DNA from: Acidobacteria bacterium UBA7540
GTDB taxonomy: Bacteria; Acidobacteriota; Terriglobia; UBA7540
DNA length: 64,000 bases
Reading direction: 5' to 3'
Assembly: GCA_002478145.1 (NCBI GenBank)
Contig: DLMI01000118.1
Coordinates: 36,146 to 100,145, forward strand
Shown here: positions 36,398-44,487 of the stretch, in pieces
Position numbering within the stretch: position 1 is the first letter of the stretch
How the letters are laid out: every line of letters starts with the position of its first letter
The notes under the pieces: model-generated
Seen by the model: only the letters and a program-made list of their open reading frames with translations
Databases searched by the model: none
What the model was told of the DNA's origin: nothing
Made by a program: the position numbers and the translations under genes

Positions 36398-36622
36398 GCA
36401 TCACCTATCCAATGCATCGCTATTCCCAGGATGAGTTAACAATGCAGGTACACTACACGCGGGCGATCATACCACATCCCGATTTTTTGACGGGTGAAGT
36501 TTCGATCTCAGCGGTTGGTGTGCAGACCCTCAGAAGTCTGCGCGCCGAGGGGCGCATCACAGAATCATGTTGATGTTGGCGGTAAGAGCAGCTCGAATGG
36601 CGAATCATTGGCGCCTCCGGAA

Positions 36623-36895
36623 TCATATATCGATCCGTTTCACATTTCTCCGACTGAGGTACCAGCATGGACTGTAGCCGAAGTGAGGAAACAGGGAGTG
36701 GACGCATACCTGGTTTTCCGGCGCGAGGAACATAAACTCGGTTTTGTGGCTCTTCAGGCCGACCGCATAATAGCGCTGGATTTTCACCACTCCGAATTGG
36801 CTACGGCTCTTCGGGATCCTGTAGCGCACTGAGAGATAGTCACCGAGGTACAGAATGAACAACGACAGCCCTATGATTAAGAGTATGCGTTTCAT
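36623..36895 (-). CDS. Small conserved membrane-anchored protein
   Basis: A 90-residue protein with an N-terminal hydrophobic segment (ILLIIGLSLFILYLGDYL) and a soluble tail RYYAVGLKSHKTEFMF, CVHSLFPHFGYSPCWYLSRRNVKRIDI. The paired Cys and the HFGYSPCWYL block are strikingly specific and I associate them with a small acidobacterial family of unknown function. ATG 36895 places the hydrophobic segment at the N-terminus. Confidence 0.65.
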   Translation of the reverse strand: MKRILLIIGLSLFILYLGDYLSVRYRIPKSRSQFGVVKIQRYYAVGLKSHKTEFMFLAPENQVCVHSLFPHFGYSPCWYLSRRNVKRIDI

Positions 36896-37222
36896 TTGTT
36901 CACACCCCTGAGCTTTCGGATGCTCGCCGGAGCTGGGAAAACCGCGACCCTTACCCAGTTCAGGGTGAAAAGGAGCAAACCCGTTTTCTCGTAATGGGTG
37001 GACGACCCACTCGCTACAGGCTATTGTACCTCCAATGACAGGCATGTGCCGGGCACCTGCGGCCGGCATCTCGACGAGGTGCCCCCCTGGCGACTTAAGT
37101 CATTTTCTCCCCGACCGATCCAATCTATCATTCTGACGGGGAATTGCCAGCGTGGCGGGGCGGCGAGTGCGGGGCTTCAACTTCTAATTGGCATGAAATC
37201 AAACAAAGGCGGGGTTTGAAGA
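36896..37222. other. 327-base divergent spacer
   Basis: Between the small membrane protein and nuoI. It should hold both promoters. I see no gene or clear repeat in it. Confidence 0.4.
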
Positions 37223-37681
37223 ATGAGCGTTAGGGAACTGGTTCGAAGGATATTCCTGGTTGACCTCATCAAGGGCCTGAGGCTGACGTTTTCCTATCAG
37301 CGCCCCAGCGCCACCTGCACTGAACAGTATCCGCTGGAGCGCCCCGTGGTCGCAGAACGCTACCGGGGCGCCCCGCGCCTGAACAACCACCCGGAAACCG
37401 GCGAGACACTCTGCATCGCCTGCAACCTCTGCTCGCTGGCTTGTCCGGAGAACCTGATTGTGGTGGGATGGGCGCGGACCGAGGACCGCAAGAAGCGATT
37501 GACGACCTTCACCTATGACCTTTCGCGCTGCATGTTCTGTGGCTTATGCGAGGACGCTTGCCCCGTGGACGCGCTGGAACTGACCCAGGACTTTGAGATA
37601 GCCCACTATTCGCGGGAAGGAATGATCTGGGAACGACAGGCCCTGGAAGAGGGCCCCCGCCCCACGCGATATGCGCGCTAG
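37223..37681 (+). CDS. nuoI: NADH-quinone oxidoreductase subunit I-like ferredoxin
   Basis: A 152-residue peripheral protein with two [4Fe-4S] motifs: CIACNLCSLACPENL and CMFCGLCEDACPVDAL. The N-terminus VDLIKGLRLTFSYQRP and TEQYPLERPVVAERYRG are NuoI signatures, and HYSREGMIWERQ follows. NuoI carries clusters N6a/N6b in the arm of complex I. No other nuo genes lie nearby, so it is either a detached complex I gene or a solitary paralogue for another ferredoxin-linked process. Confidence 0.9.
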   Translation: MSVRELVRRIFLVDLIKGLRLTFSYQRPSATCTEQYPLERPVVAERYRGAPRLNNHPETGETLCIACNLCSLACPENLIVVGWARTEDRKKRLTTFTYDLSRCMFCGLCEDACPVDALELTQDFEIAHYSREGMIWERQALEEGPRPTRYAR

Positions 37682-37737
37682 AAGCCTAGAGTTTTGGAAC
37701 TTGGTATAAACGAGTCAAGTTCTGCGTCCAATTCTAG

Positions 37738-37896
37738 GGGAAGGGCGGGGCTTCAGCCCCGCCGCCGGGCACTCGTCGGAGAGGGGCTTCAGCCCCTGAA
37801 GCACTGGCCAATGCCATTAGCGAACATGTGGCTTCAGCGGCTAAAGCCGCTGCTCCCTGGCTCCGCGTGCGGCAGGGCTGAAGCCCCGCCCTTCCC
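37738..37896. repeat. GGGAAGGGCGGGGCTTCAGC inverted repeat element
   Basis: Outer arms of 22 bases (37738-37759 and 37875-37896) are exact reverse complements. Inner hairpins with GGCTTCAGCCCC and GGCTTCAGCGGCTAAAGCCGC repeat the CTTCAG word. This is a BIME/MITE-like non-coding element. Confidence 0.75.
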
Positions 37897-38255
37897 ATTC
37901 CTAACGAGGCATAACTCGACGCAAAAGCGCCAGGCCCCAAAGAACGCAAACCCTTTGAGGGGGGTCCGACGCTCCGGGGCCGGATTGACCTGCCCAAAGC
38001 ACTTCAGGCACACGACACTGATTTATGGGGGTCCGATGGCTGGCCCATGGGGAGCGCCTTCGATAGGCACTCTCGCCCCGCCCGGAGGAAGCGTCGCCCA
38101 GTCCCCTCTGCGGAAACGCCGCCGAGCTTTCAACATGGGGCGACACTACGCCTCTTGCTCCTCTTGGTGAAGCCCACTCGCCACGGACACGGATCGACCC
38201 GGCGCAAGTTCATTCACGGAGTGCGGAGTTCAACTTTCCGAGTGCCTGTGCGAGG

Positions 38256-38285
38256 AGCCGCGAGCCAGAACGGCGGCTCGCGGCT
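38256..38285 (-). terminator. Hairpin terminator of the HU gene
   Basis: AGCCGCGAGCC (38256-38266) and GGCTCGCGGCT (38275-38285) form an 11-base perfect stem six bases after the HU stop codon. There is no strong T-tract on the minus strand. Confidence 0.55.
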
Positions 38286-38291
38286 GAATCG

Positions 38292-38591
38292 CTATTTCTT
38301 CTTGGGAGGCACCACGGCATCCTTAAATGCCTTGGCCAAGCGAAACTTGACGACCGTCTTTGCCGGAATGTTGATCGGCTCGCCGGTCTGAGGATTACGG
38401 CCCACGCGAGCCTTTCGGTGTGCCTTAACAGCCTTGCCGAGTCCAGGAACCACGAATTGTCCGCCGCCCTTGACTTCTTTCGTCGCCAGAGCAGCGAGGT
38501 GCTCCAGGACTGCGGCGGCAGCCTTCTTTTGAATCCCCGCCTTTTCTGCCAGATGGGTTACCACTTGTGACTTAGTCAACACCTTCGCCAT
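38292..38591 (-). CDS. HU-family histone-like DNA-binding protein
   Basis: A 99-residue protein. AKVLTKSQVVTHLAEKAGIQKKAAAAVLEHLAALATKEVK forms the helical dimer body. GGGQFVVPGLGKAVKAHRKARVGRNPQTGEPINIPAKTVVKFRLAK contains the beta arms with the RNPQTG motif that intercalates DNA. The C-terminal PPKKK tail is typical. It bends DNA and compacts the nucleoid. Monocistronic, with a hairpin terminator. Confidence 0.93.
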   Translation of the reverse strand: MAKVLTKSQVVTHLAEKAGIQKKAAAAVLEHLAALATKEVKGGGQFVVPGLGKAVKAHRKARVGRNPQTGEPINIPAKTVVKFRLAKAFKDAVVPPKKK

Positions 38592-38834
38592 TTGCTGCTC
38601 CTCTCCTCTAGTGAAAGATTCCTAGGTTCCGTATCATGGTGGCTGGGGGACACTGTAAGCAATAAACTGGAGCCTGTCAAGCGATTTTCGGCCCTCTGTC
38701 GTCGGCCCTCGACCTCGAACCCAGCCTGAAAAATGCGCCTGCAGTCTGGCCCAAAAGCGAATTCGCCGCAACCCTCCCGGCAACCACGTTGAAATGTCGG
38801 GTGTCATCCGCTATATTGCAGGAGGGAGAATGAT

Positions 38835-39056
38835 ATGCCGATCTTCGAATACAAGTGCCAGGACTGCGGGGCCCAGTTCGAAAAAATCATTACTTCCTCG
38901 TCCAGCAGCGTACTTTGTGGGAAGTGTGAAAGCCCCAATGTGGACAAGTTACTCTCTGTATTCGCGGTGGTGAAGGGCTCGCACTCCGCTGCTTCTTTCG
39001 AGGCTGGCCCGTGCCGTACATGTGGCGCGCGCGAACGGGGTATGTGCGGAGAGTAG
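38835..39056 (+). CDS. FmdB-family zinc ribbon protein
   Basis: A 73-residue protein starting MPIFEYKCQDCGAQFEKI. Cys8, Cys11, Cys28 and Cys31 form the zinc ribbon, and a second Cys group ends the protein (CRTCGARERGMC). Such proteins are putative regulators or small zinc-binding adaptors. The next gene begins at or inside its end, so the two are likely coupled. Confidence 0.85.
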   Translation: MPIFEYKCQDCGAQFEKIITSSSSSVLCGKCESPNVDKLLSVFAVVKGSHSAASFEAGPCRTCGARERGMCGE

Positions 39057-39094
39057 TTTGGCCAGCCCCGCTGATTAGATTTGCAGTACGAGAT

Positions 39095-39931
39095 TTGACG
39101 GCGTTGGATTACCCTCAAATTCAAAACCTGCGCCTTGGCACCTCGAGCTGGTCCAGTCAGGATTGGGTAGGGGTTTTCTATCCTCCGGGCACCACTTCTG
39201 CTGAATTCATCTCTGAATATGCGAAACACTTTGACACCGTTGAGGTAGACTCGACGTTCTATCGAACTCCCTCCGCTGCGGTGGTAAGGAATTGGCGCGC
39301 GCGCACCCCGGCGGGTTTCGTCATTGCAGCCAAATTCCCCCAGGTAATCACGCATGAGAAAGTGCTTGTTGATTGCGCCCATGAGCTCTCAGAGTTCCTG
39401 AAGACGATGGACCTCCTTGGCGACAAGCTCGGGCCCCTGTTGCTCCAGTTCCCTTACTTCAATAAACAGGCTTTTCCCCAGGCCCAGGATTTCCTCGTCC
39501 GGTTGTCAAAGTTCCTGGATCAGCTTCCCCGCGGCCCTGCCTACTCGGTTGAGCTCCGGAACAAATACTGGATAAACGACCGCCTCCTCGATCTACTTAG
39601 ACCGAGGAACATTGCTTTGGCGCTTATTGATCATCCCTGGATGGCGCCCGTCGATCGGTTGGTTGCAAAGCAGGATGTTGTGACCGCGGATTTTGCCTAC
39701 CTCAGGTGGCTGGGCGACCGAAAAGGCATCGAGGATAAGACCAAGCACTGGGACAGGGTCATCATCGACCGGACGCACGAGATGGAGACCTGGATTCCCA
39801 TCATCCGCAAACTGCTCAAGCGAGGCATTCGCATCCTGGGGTTCTTCAACAATCATTATGCCGGGTTTGCGCCCGGCTCCATCAAGCTTTTCTACGAAGT
39901 ATGGGAGCGGATGGGTGCTACGGAGGAGTAA
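39095..39931 (+). CDS. DUF72 domain protein
   Basis: A TIM-barrel-like protein with LRLGTSSWSSQDWVGVFYPPG, HFDTVEVDSTFYRTPS, PAGFVIAAKFPQ and GIRILGFFNNHYAGFAPGS, all DUF72 landmarks. Its activity is unknown; a nuclease or sugar-related fold has been suggested. The start is uncertain. TTG at 39095 or 39104 gives the usual short lead before LGTSSW. An ATG at 39011 would overlap the FmdB gene by 46 bases and add unconserved residues. Confidence 0.85.
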   Translation: MTALDYPQIQNLRLGTSSWSSQDWVGVFYPPGTTSAEFISEYAKHFDTVEVDSTFYRTPSAAVVRNWRARTPAGFVIAAKFPQVITHEKVLVDCAHELSEFLKTMDLLGDKLGPLLLQFPYFNKQAFPQAQDFLVRLSKFLDQLPRGPAYSVELRNKYWINDRLLDLLRPRNIALALIDHPWMAPVDRLVAKQDVVTADFAYLRWLGDRKGIEDKTKHWDRVIIDRTHEMETWIPIIRKLLKRGIRILGFFNNHYAGFAPGSIKLFYEVWERMGATEE

Positions 39932-40032
39932 GGCTTCAGAGGAGCCACACCCCTTGTCCCTTCGCCCCCGCCATGAAAGGTCTTTTGCCTGGCGGCGCTC
40001 TTCCAGCTTACATGTCCGCAGTGGTATTTTAA

Positions 40033-40902
40033 TTGGCGTCGAAAGCGGCTGAGGGTGGCGGATCAATCTTGCCTCGAATCGAAATAAGACGGCTGAGAAG
40101 CCTTTACGAATACCGGGAATGTGAGAGGCTCCAGATGGAAGTCTGGGGAAACGTGGGGGTGGGCAGTGAGGTCCTTTGCGTCACGCAGAAGTACGGAGGC
40201 GTAGTGTTGGGCTCCATCGCGGAGGGAAAGCTCCTGGGGTTCCTTTATGCGTTCCTGGGGCGCTATCACGGACGGGTGGTTCACTGGTCGCACATGATGG
40301 CGGTGGAAAAACGCCATCGGGACAAGGGCCTGGGATTCAGGATGAAGCTCGCGCACAGGGAATTAGCCCTGCAAGAGGGGATCAAGTCCATCTGCTGGAC
40401 GTATGACCCCTTGCAAAGCCGCAATGCAGCCTTGAACATCGCGCGGCTGGGTGTCCGAGTGGAGGAATATCTTCCAGACTGCTACGGCCGTTTCCCCAGC
40501 GTGATTGAGAAGGGCCTGCCGAGCGACCGCTTCGTTGTGAATTGGCAAGTCAGCAGCGCTCGTGTGGCACGTTGCCTGCAGGGACCTCCGTTGCGGCCCA
40601 TCAACCTCGACCTGCCCAGAATCAATGAAACTCGCCGCAATGAAGAGGGATTCATAGTGAATCGGGGCATCAGTTTTTCTTTCGCAGAGCCCCGGCTTCT
40701 CCTGGAGATTCCGACCAATACCGATGAAATGAGGGTTCGGGCTTTGAAGCTGGCGCGGCAGTGGCGGCTGGAAACGCGGCGCATGTTCCAGCGCGCTTTT
40801 GAATCCGGCCGCCGAGTTCTGGATTTTGTCACTACCGGGACGGGCGGCAACAGACGAGCTTTCTATGTTCTGAGCCGCGCCCGCACCGGGCGTCCCACGT
40901 GA
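40033..40902 (+). CDS. GNAT-fold acetyltransferase-like protein (COG3375-type)
   Basis: A 289-residue protein. MMAVEKRHRDKGLGFRMKLAHRELA is the acetyl-CoA-binding GNAT motif A. WTYDPLQSRNAALNIARLGV and CYGRFPSVIEKGLPSDRFVVNW are features of the COG3375 branch, which has a long C-terminal extension of unknown role. The start is uncertain: TTG 40033, or TTG 40069 with GAGGGTGGCGG upstream. The acceptor is unknown. It is followed 46 bases later by sixA on the same strand. Confidence 0.82.
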   Translation: MASKAAEGGGSILPRIEIRRLRSLYEYRECERLQMEVWGNVGVGSEVLCVTQKYGGVVLGSIAEGKLLGFLYAFLGRYHGRVVHWSHMMAVEKRHRDKGLGFRMKLAHRELALQEGIKSICWTYDPLQSRNAALNIARLGVRVEEYLPDCYGRFPSVIEKGLPSDRFVVNWQVSSARVARCLQGPPLRPINLDLPRINETRRNEEGFIVNRGISFSFAEPRLLLEIPTNTDEMRVRALKLARQWRLETRRMFQRAFESGRRVLDFVTTGTGGNRRAFYVLSRARTGRPT

Positions 40903-40948
40903 TGCCGGTCGAAGCGCCACGGTAAAACCCTCCCCTTTCGATGCTACA

Positions 40949-41524
40949 ATGGTTAACGAAAACGAGCTGAAGACCATGCCAAAAAACAATACGTTAGCCC
41001 CTGAGGGAAAAGTTCAGATAGGGTATGAGCTTTACATCATGCGGCACGGGCTCGCCGTCACGCGTGGCAGTGTGAGATTTTCGGACGATGCGCAACGTCC
41101 GCTTGTGCCGGAAGGCAAAGAAAAGATGCGGGAGATCGCCGGGGGTCTGAAACGGATGGGGTTCGAAGTGGACTGGATTGTTACCAGCCCGCTGGTGCGG
41201 GCGGTTGAAACGGGGGGAATTATTGCCGAATCGCTGGCGTCAAGTGTGCTCGTGGACGTCTGCGATGCGATGCGGCCCGGCGGGTCACCCGAGGCTCTGC
41301 TCGCATTTCTGGCCAAACGCCCCAACTGCCGAAGGGTACTTGTGGTCGGCCATGAACCCGACCTCAGCGAGTTGGCCGCCCGGCTTATCGGCGCCGGTGG
41401 CCATGCCCACCTGGCGTTTAAGAAGGGCGGGTGCTGTATGATTAGCTTCGATGAGTTTCCGCCGAAGAGCCCCGGCCAACTCGTGTGGTGGTTGACACCT
41501 CGCCTGCTTCGCAAGCTCAGGTAG
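40949..41524 (+). CDS. sixA: Phosphohistidine phosphatase SixA-like protein
   Basis: A 191-residue histidine-phosphatase-fold enzyme without extra domains. RHG (residues 32-34) holds the phosphorylated His. TSPLVRAVETGGIIAE and GHEPDLSELAARLIG give the second Arg and second His, and KKGGCCMISF is typical of SixA. Substrates may be phosphohistidine proteins or small phosphates. An ATG at 40976 is an alternative start. It lies 278 bases before the CHAD gene on the same strand, a pairing seen in many bacteria. Confidence 0.87.
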   Translation: MVNENELKTMPKNNTLAPEGKVQIGYELYIMRHGLAVTRGSVRFSDDAQRPLVPEGKEKMREIAGGLKRMGFEVDWIVTSPLVRAVETGGIIAESLASSVLVDVCDAMRPGGSPEALLAFLAKRPNCRRVLVVGHEPDLSELAARLIGAGGHAHLAFKKGGCCMISFDEFPPKSPGQLVWWLTPRLLRKLR

Positions 41525-41802
41525 TTGCAGCGGCTTTAGGCCTCTCCTGAACGTCCAGCAATCTGACCCGCCCTCGCCGCACTCGAAGTCGCGACAGCGG
41601 CAAATCTGTCTTAGTCAACTGCCGGAGCGCGGTTTCAAGGCCGCGCCTCGGTATCGACCCGACCAGGAGCCGTCAACCGGCAGGACTTGCAGGGTAATGC
41701 GTTGTAAGTTGGACGCATTCGGTTTAGACTGTTGCAGCAGAAGCCAAGTCACTTGGCTTTATTTCAGCACAAGGGGGCGGCTTTAACTGGAGGTCGGGAG
41801 GT

Positions 41803-42885
41803 TTGAACCCCTCGACCTGCGACCCGTTCGAGCCCTTTTCCATGGAAGAGCGGAAAGAGAACATCCTCCACAATCCCGCTCACCCAGTCAATGAACTGGC
41901 AAAGAGTCCCGGAACCGCGCCGCCGACAAACGGATGGAGCAAAGTCCGGAAGCTAGCCCTTCGACACCTCAACCGGTTCGTATCCCTGGAGGCAAAGGTT
42001 CTGAAGGGGGACGACCCAGACGCCATCCACGACATGCGTGTTGCAAGCCGGCGCTTGCAGCAAGTGCTTGACCTGATTTTTCCCAAGCCCCTGCCCCGGG
42101 AGGCCCGCCGCTTGAGGCGCAAAATCAGACGATGTCGCCGGGCGCTGGGAGACCTGCGGAACTGTGACGTCCTGCTCCAGCAGGTGCAGGGGCGTCTGGC
42201 AAGAAAGCGCTGCTCGGACCGGGGAGCCTGGACGGCTGTGAAGCAGCATCTTCAGGAGCGCCGGTCCGGGAGCTTCTCGAGGGCCATTCGTAAGCTGAGC
42301 AAGGTGAACTTGGCCGTCTTTTACATGCGCGCCAAGGGGATTCTGGATCGGCTCAAGCCCACGCCCGACCAGGACCATGGTTCGCATTCCTTGGTCCAAC
42401 CTGACCGGCCCGCTCTTGAACCCTTCCCGGCGCGCCTTACGCAAGCGCTGGTAGGCGCCTGGCGAGAATTTGAAAAGCAGGTTGCCTCTTCGCACCGCGA
42501 AACGACCGCGCCCTCCATCCACGCCGCGCGCATCTGCGCCAAGCGGCTCCGTTACCTTCTCGAAGTTGCGAATCAGTTCGGGATCCCGGGCAGCTCGGGT
42601 GCGCTCACCTGGCTAAAAAAAATCCAACAGCATCTCGGTGATTGGCACGATATGGAAGTGCTGGAGGAAATGATAATAGAAATGATGGCCAAGCCGGAGT
42701 TCTTGCGCGATCAACTACCGCTCGCCATGGCAACCGGGAAACTGATTTTGCGGAATCGCACCAGGAAGCGGGGATTCAGGGAAAAATACTTCCAGATGAC
42801 GCTGGACTCACCCAGCTATCAGGGGCTCAAGAATTGGGCGGAGGGTCTCCTGGCAGCGCCTGCCTCTACCATCGCCAGCGCTTGA
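41803..42885 (+). CDS. CHAD domain protein (polyphosphate-binding type)
   Basis: A 360-residue all-helical protein. DAIHDMRVASRRLQQVLDLI is the first CHAD histidine/arginine motif and RRKIRRCRRALGDLRNCDVLL the next. SIHAARICAKRLRYLLEVANQFG and LKKIQQHLGDWHDMEVLEEM form the second half. CHAD domains bind inorganic polyphosphate through rows of basic residues and localise to polyphosphate granules. TTG 41803 has GGAGG upstream; ATG 41842 is an alternative. Convergent with the kinase-like pair, ten bases apart. Confidence 0.88.
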   Translation: MNPSTCDPFEPFSMEERKENILHNPAHPVNELAKSPGTAPPTNGWSKVRKLALRHLNRFVSLEAKVLKGDDPDAIHDMRVASRRLQQVLDLIFPKPLPREARRLRRKIRRCRRALGDLRNCDVLLQQVQGRLARKRCSDRGAWTAVKQHLQERRSGSFSRAIRKLSKVNLAVFYMRAKGILDRLKPTPDQDHGSHSLVQPDRPALEPFPARLTQALVGAWREFEKQVASSHRETTAPSIHAARICAKRLRYLLEVANQFGIPGSSGALTWLKKIQQHLGDWHDMEVLEEMIIEMMAKPEFLRDQLPLAMATGKLILRNRTRKRGFREKYFQMTLDSPSYQGLKNWAEGLLAAPASTIASA

Positions 42886-42896
42886 GGGCTACTCGC

Positions 42897-43688
42897 CTAG
42901 CTTTCTGCTCCCGGGCGATTGGCTTTTCCCGCGCCGGCAACCTCAGTACTGCCCGAATCCTGCACGCCCACCTCTGGCACAGGCCCTGCAAACAGCGGCT
43001 CCCGAGGTTCACCCTTGAGAGCACGGGAAATGCCTGCGCGCAGCCGCTCAAAAACCGTGCGGATATCCGGGGAAGCATCAATTACCGTGAAGTCATATTC
43101 TTGCGCCATCTTATCGAACTGCGCGAGCAGGGTCGTCTGGTACTTGCGGAAACTTTCGTACATATCCTCGCTGGGGTAGAGATCCATGCCGGATTCCCAA
43201 TAGTCAAACCCGCTTGAGAAGACCACGCGGGGAATCAGGTCGTCTACGCCGATTCGCAAATAGAAAGTGGCATCGGGCTTCAGCGCGAAGCTGTGCACAT
43301 TATGGATCCAGGCTGGATCGAGGCCCCGCACAATAGCTCGAGCCATCAGAGAATAGATGTAACGATCGGTAAGAACGACAAATCCGGCACGTAGCGCAGG
43401 GACGATCTCGTTTTCGAGTCGATCCGCAAAATCCGTGGCGTAAAAGAGGCTCAAGGTAATGCGCCCCAGGGTATGTCCCTCTTTGGCTTGCTGAATTCCC
43501 CTAGCCGCCAGTTGGGAACGCTTGATGCCGGTATCCAGCACGGCGTGTCCTTGCTGCTCGAGCCAGGGTCTGAGCAGCTTGATCTGAGTGGAACGGCCAA
43601 CGCCGTCCGTGCCCTCAATTACAATCAGTCTCCCGGTGAGTTCCGCCAGATTCATTTTGGGCAGAATCACCGAATAAGTTTCTCTCAT
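42897..43688 (-). CDS. Thymidylate-kinase-like protein with altered P-loop
   Basis: A 263-residue P-loop protein of the thymidylate kinase type. The Walker A motif reads GTDGVGRST (residues 26-34), with Arg32 where Lys is expected. LTDRYIYSLMARAIVRGLD carries the DR(Y) motif, and FYATDFADRLENEI and KPDATFYLRIGVDD match the paralogue next door. It lacks the usual SxAYQ of true dTMP kinases. It overlaps the upstream paralogue by four bases (ATGA). It could be a regulatory partner of that paralogue or act on another substrate; no activity can be assigned. Confidence 0.8.
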   Translation of the reverse strand: MRETYSVILPKMNLAELTGRLIVIEGTDGVGRSTQIKLLRPWLEQQGHAVLDTGIKRSQLAARGIQQAKEGHTLGRITLSLFYATDFADRLENEIVPALRAGFVVLTDRYIYSLMARAIVRGLDPAWIHNVHSFALKPDATFYLRIGVDDLIPRVVFSSGFDYWESGMDLYPSEDMYESFRKYQTTLLAQFDKMAQEYDFTVIDASPDIRTVFERLRAGISRALKGEPREPLFAGPVPEVGVQDSGSTEVAGAGKANRPGAES

Positions 43689-44368
43689 GGGGCCACCCTC
43701 AATCGTTTGGCCTGGGTCAGCTTGGCCTTAACAATTTGGCGCATCTGGACCTGCTGGTCTTCAATGGGAAGCGTGGCATCCACCGTGGTGAGGTCGAATT
43801 CCGGGATCATGTTCTCGTACTCTTCAAGGATTTTCCCTTGAAAGACATGAAAGCTCTCCTCCGGGTCTTCGTTCAACCCAAGGTCCATGCCGGCTTCATA
43901 GAACTTCACCCCGCTTCGCCCTTCCAGGATGCGTTTCATGGCAACATCAAGGGGAACGCGGAAATAGAAGGCCGCGGTGGGCTTGACCGCAAAGCTGTAA
44001 AGCTCCCGCACCCACTTGCGATCCATGCCCCGCACCACATCGCGGGCAAAGGCGGTGTAGATGTAGCGATCGCAAAGCACCACCGCTCCCGCTTTCAGCA
44101 GGGGGATGATGTTGTGCTCCATCCGATCCGCGAAGTCAGTGGCGTGGATCAAAGAGAAGGTAGCGGGAGTAAGCATCTGCTTCTTCTTCCCGCGCCTCGT
44201 CGTGTCCCGGACCAGCGGCGAGGAATTCCACTCGCTGAAGACAACCCCGTAGCCTTCAGACTGAAGCCACTGGTGCAGGAGCATCAATTGGGTGGACTTG
44301 CCCGAGCCGTCGATTCCCTCGACCACAAAGAGCTTTCCGGGGAAACGATGCTCGCCGTATCGTTTCAT
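43685..44368 (-). CDS. Thymidylate-kinase-like protein with normal P-loop
   Basis: A 227-residue protein with a canonical Walker A motif GIDGSGKST (residues 18-26), the LCDRYIYTAFARDVVRGMD motif and KPTAAFYFRVPLDVAMKRI. It should phosphorylate a nucleoside monophosphate, perhaps dTMP, and may therefore act after ThyX. The lid region differs from E. coli Tmk and the AYQ motif is not obvious. It is the first gene of a two-gene unit with the Arg-P-loop paralogue. Both lie tail-to-tail with the CHAD gene. Confidence 0.82.
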   Translation of the reverse strand: MKRYGEHRFPGKLFVVEGIDGSGKSTQLMLLHQWLQSEGYGVVFSEWNSSPLVRDTTRRGKKKQMLTPATFSLIHATDFADRMEHNIIPLLKAGAVVLCDRYIYTAFARDVVRGMDRKWVRELYSFAVKPTAAFYFRVPLDVAMKRILEGRSGVKFYEAGMDLGLNEDPEESFHVFQGKILEEYENMIPEFDLTTVDATLPIEDQQVQMRQIVKAKLTQAKRLRVAP

Positions 44369-44487
44369 TCAGCAATACCCCGTGCTATGCGTTGCGATGA
44401 GCTACATGCAAAGTCTATCACAGCCCCTGCCTCAGCGAAAAGGGTGGCAATCCGAAAGGGCTATTCGAACCGCCGAGATAATGGAGG

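Larger units (their letters stand above)
37682..38291. other. 610-base convergent spacer between nuoI and HU
   Basis: Contains the 22-base inverted repeat pair (37738-37896) and the terminator of the HU gene (38256-38285). From about 37900 to 38160 it is GC-rich, with several short complementary G- and C-runs but no ORF I believe. A structured RNA cannot be excluded. Confidence 0.4.
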
